Shown piece after piece: positions 4,819 through 6,196 of a stretch of DNA of 6,196 bases. The stretch is from assembly GCA_046537735.1 (NCBI GenBank), contig JBKHKH010000114.1:1-6196 (forward strand), read 5' to 3'. Source of the DNA: JdFR-22 sp046537735 (GTDB taxonomy: Archaea; Halobacteriota; Archaeoglobi; Archaeoglobales; Archaeoglobaceae). The stretch's first letter is position 1, and each line of letters opens with the position of its first letter. The position numbers and the translations under genes are program-made. The notes under the pieces were generated by a model. That model made no database searches and was not told where the DNA came from. It saw only the letters and a list, made by a program, of their open reading frames with translations.

Positions 4819-6171
4819 ATGAGAGCAAACTTGAGGGTCATTGTGTTTGCCTGCATTATTCTGCTGTTGGTCGTAGGAGGAGTTGCAGCTATCAATTCTG
4901 ACCTCTTCGCATCCGGAAACATTACTCTCAGGTTGCTGGATGTCAAAGATGAATCGGATGACCGGGTAGATATACGATACGGCGACCCCATAAAAGTGAG
5001 AGCAGTATATCCCGCTACGTCCAGGTCGGTCCAGTATCTGGACATATTGGACAGGGATTACCACAATAACCTCATAAAAAGGTATCCCCTCAGCTCAACA
5101 GGTGAAGATATAGTGAACATACCCGCATCCACATACGCTCCTGCCACCAACTTCACCTTAAGAGTTTATGCAGAGCAAACCAATGAAACGCTGAGGACCG
5201 ATGATCTGGGAATAACCATCCTCGCCAGACCATCGAGTCCAGTGATCACCCTCTCAATCAAAAATCCGGCCAGAGAAGTTGCCAAAGGAGATAACCTGGT
5301 AATGCAGGGCTCCATCACCACTACAGAATACACGTGGACCGTTGAAGGACCCTACAATCAGGAAAAATTCTATGAACTGGCACAAAACGCTAGTGTAGAG
5401 GGCGATCAGCAGCCAGTGAACGCCTGGGACGAATATGCCACGGTCATCACCGATAAAGATAAAGATATTGAGATATCTATCCCTACCCACACCATACTCA
5501 CCTCCTGCGAAGGGTACACCGGCACCTATTCACTTAAAGTATGGAACGCAGCCTACCCCAACGACCAGAAAGAAGTGGAGTTCCAGTTAACAGGTATCGA
5601 GGTCCAATTATCAACTAATAAGGATACCATTAGACTGGGTGAGACCCTCAAAGTCTGGGGAACAACGAATGCCGCACCCACCAGCAGTGAATACGACGAC
5701 ACAGCCATAGGGAAAAATACTGTAAGAATAGATGTCTACGATGAGCCGGGGAGCAATAGCCCAATCGCTTCTTTCTCCACCAATGTAAAAGAAGACGGTT
5801 CCTTTGAGAAGGACATAGAGTTCCCCCTGGACTGGAAGACCGGAACTTATGAGATCAAAGCAAATGTGAGCACAGGAGCAAATTACTACCAGGAAGGAGC
5901 CGTAACCCTAAAGGAGACCCCCCAGGTCACACCCACGCCTACGGTAACACCTACAGCAACAGCAACGCCCACGGCATCACCCACGGCATCGCCTACTCCT
6001 TCGCCTACTCCTACGGCAACCGTGTCTCCTCAGCCTACTGAGACGCCTGTGATAACTCCTTCACCTACGGTCCAGCCCACTGAGACGGAGCAAGTGGATA
6101 CCCCTGGATTTGGAGCTGTAATTGCTTTACTGGGGGTACTGACTGCCGCTTATCTGTTGAGGAGAGAGTGA
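4819..6171 (+). CDS. PGF-CTERM surface protein with Ig-like domains and Thr/Pro stalk
   Basis: A 450-residue secreted protein of unknown specific function. Residues 1-24 form a signal peptide (basic MRANLR, then a hydrophobic core ending VAA). The ectodomain shows three similar beta-rich blocks beginning near residues 35, 142 and 261, each with a pattern like (I/V)xLx...GdxLxxxG, consistent with Ig-like folds. Five N-glycosylation sequons are seen (N34, N111, N122, N190, N349). Residues 369-425 form a Thr/Pro/Ser stalk, likely O-glycosylated. The C-terminus is the tripartite PGF-CTERM signal: PGF at 429-431, a hydrophobic stretch (432-447) and RRE. Known proteins of this type are processed and lipid-anchored by archaeosortase A. 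C230 is the only Cys outside the signal. A role in the S-layer, adhesion or surface binding is inferred. The stop at 6171 is 25 bp from the window end. Confidence 0.9.
   Translation: MRANLRVIVFACIILLLVVGGVAAINSDLFASGNITLRLLDVKDESDDRVDIRYGDPIKVRAVYPATSRSVQYLDILDRDYHNNLIKRYPLSSTGEDIVNIPASTYAPATNFTLRVYAEQTNETLRTDDLGITILARPSSPVITLSIKNPAREVAKGDNLVMQGSITTTEYTWTVEGPYNQEKFYELAQNASVEGDQQPVNAWDEYATVITDKDKDIEISIPTHTILTSCEGYTGTYSLKVWNAAYPNDQKEVEFQLTGIEVQLSTNKDTIRLGETLKVWGTTNAAPTSSEYDDTAIGKNTVRIDVYDEPGSNSPIASFSTNVKEDGSFEKDIEFPLDWKTGTYEIKANVSTGANYYQEGAVTLKETPQVTPTPTVTPTATATPTASPTASPTPSPTPTATVSPQPTETPVITPSPTVQPTETEQVDTPGFGAVIALLGVLTAAYLLRRE
5968..6015 (+). repeat. 12-bp tandem repeats in the stalk region
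   Basis: Four in-frame 12-bp units encode PTAS, PTAS, PTPS and PTPT (residues 384-399). The first two differ only at the last base (CCCACGGCATCA and CCCACGGCATCG), as the last two differ at one base (CCTACTCCTTCG and CCTACTCCTACG). Near-identity at the DNA level suggests recent slippage or duplication that lengthens the stalk in steps of four residues. Confidence 0.8.
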
Positions 6172-6196
6172 CGTCAATAAGAGGATCCAGTTTTAG

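Noticed and set aside
4425..5045. 206-codon open frame on the minus strand
   Set aside because: It crosses the end of amrS, the intergenic promoter and the start of the surface-protein gene, all well supported on the other strand; its product shows no recognisable motif.

Overview
The window looks like chromosomal DNA from a euryarchaeon, probably of the Methanosarcinales or a related methanogen/methanotroph lineage. The support is: TATA-box promoters ahead of most genes, several of them placed for leaderless transcripts; a PGF-CTERM surface protein (archaeosortase A substrate) with a Thr/Pro stalk; a ParM/Ta0583-type actin homologue; an AmrS-type radical SAM enzyme; and a short CopG-like regulator of a kind common in archaea. 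No methanogenesis or ribosomal marker is present, so the lineage is an inference.

Layout: (1) 1-893, minus strand, an actin-like ATPase cut by the window edge near its C-terminus. (2) 1017-1589, plus strand and divergent from it, a Cys-rich DUF116 protein. (3) 1782-2699, plus strand, a two-gene unit: a 68-residue ribbon-helix-helix (RHH) protein and a membrane transporter of the YhhQ/queuosine-precursor family. It is preceded by a striking 11-bp-period repeat array that starts at the predicted transcription start. (4) 2713-3588, minus strand, a GNAT acetyltransferase followed by a small cupin that seems to have its own promoter. It converges on unit 3 with only 13 bp between stop codons. (5) 3724-4716, plus strand, the AmrS radical SAM enzyme. 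(6) 4819-6171, plus strand, a secreted, probably glycosylated surface protein with Ig-like repeats, a Thr/Pro stalk and a PGF-CTERM anchor.

These are mostly independent short transcription units. The one persuasive functional link is unit 3, where the RHH protein is a good candidate to autoregulate itself and the transporter through the 11-bp iterated operator. In an archaeon the transporter would most plausibly bring in preQ0 or a related 7-deazaguanine for archaeosine tRNA modification. That makes the repeat array plus RHH plus transporter the most interesting candidate for an undescribed regulatory system here. No CRISPR array, insertion sequence, tRNA or rRNA is visible. No gene-free stretch exceeds 300 bases; the longest is 1590-1781.
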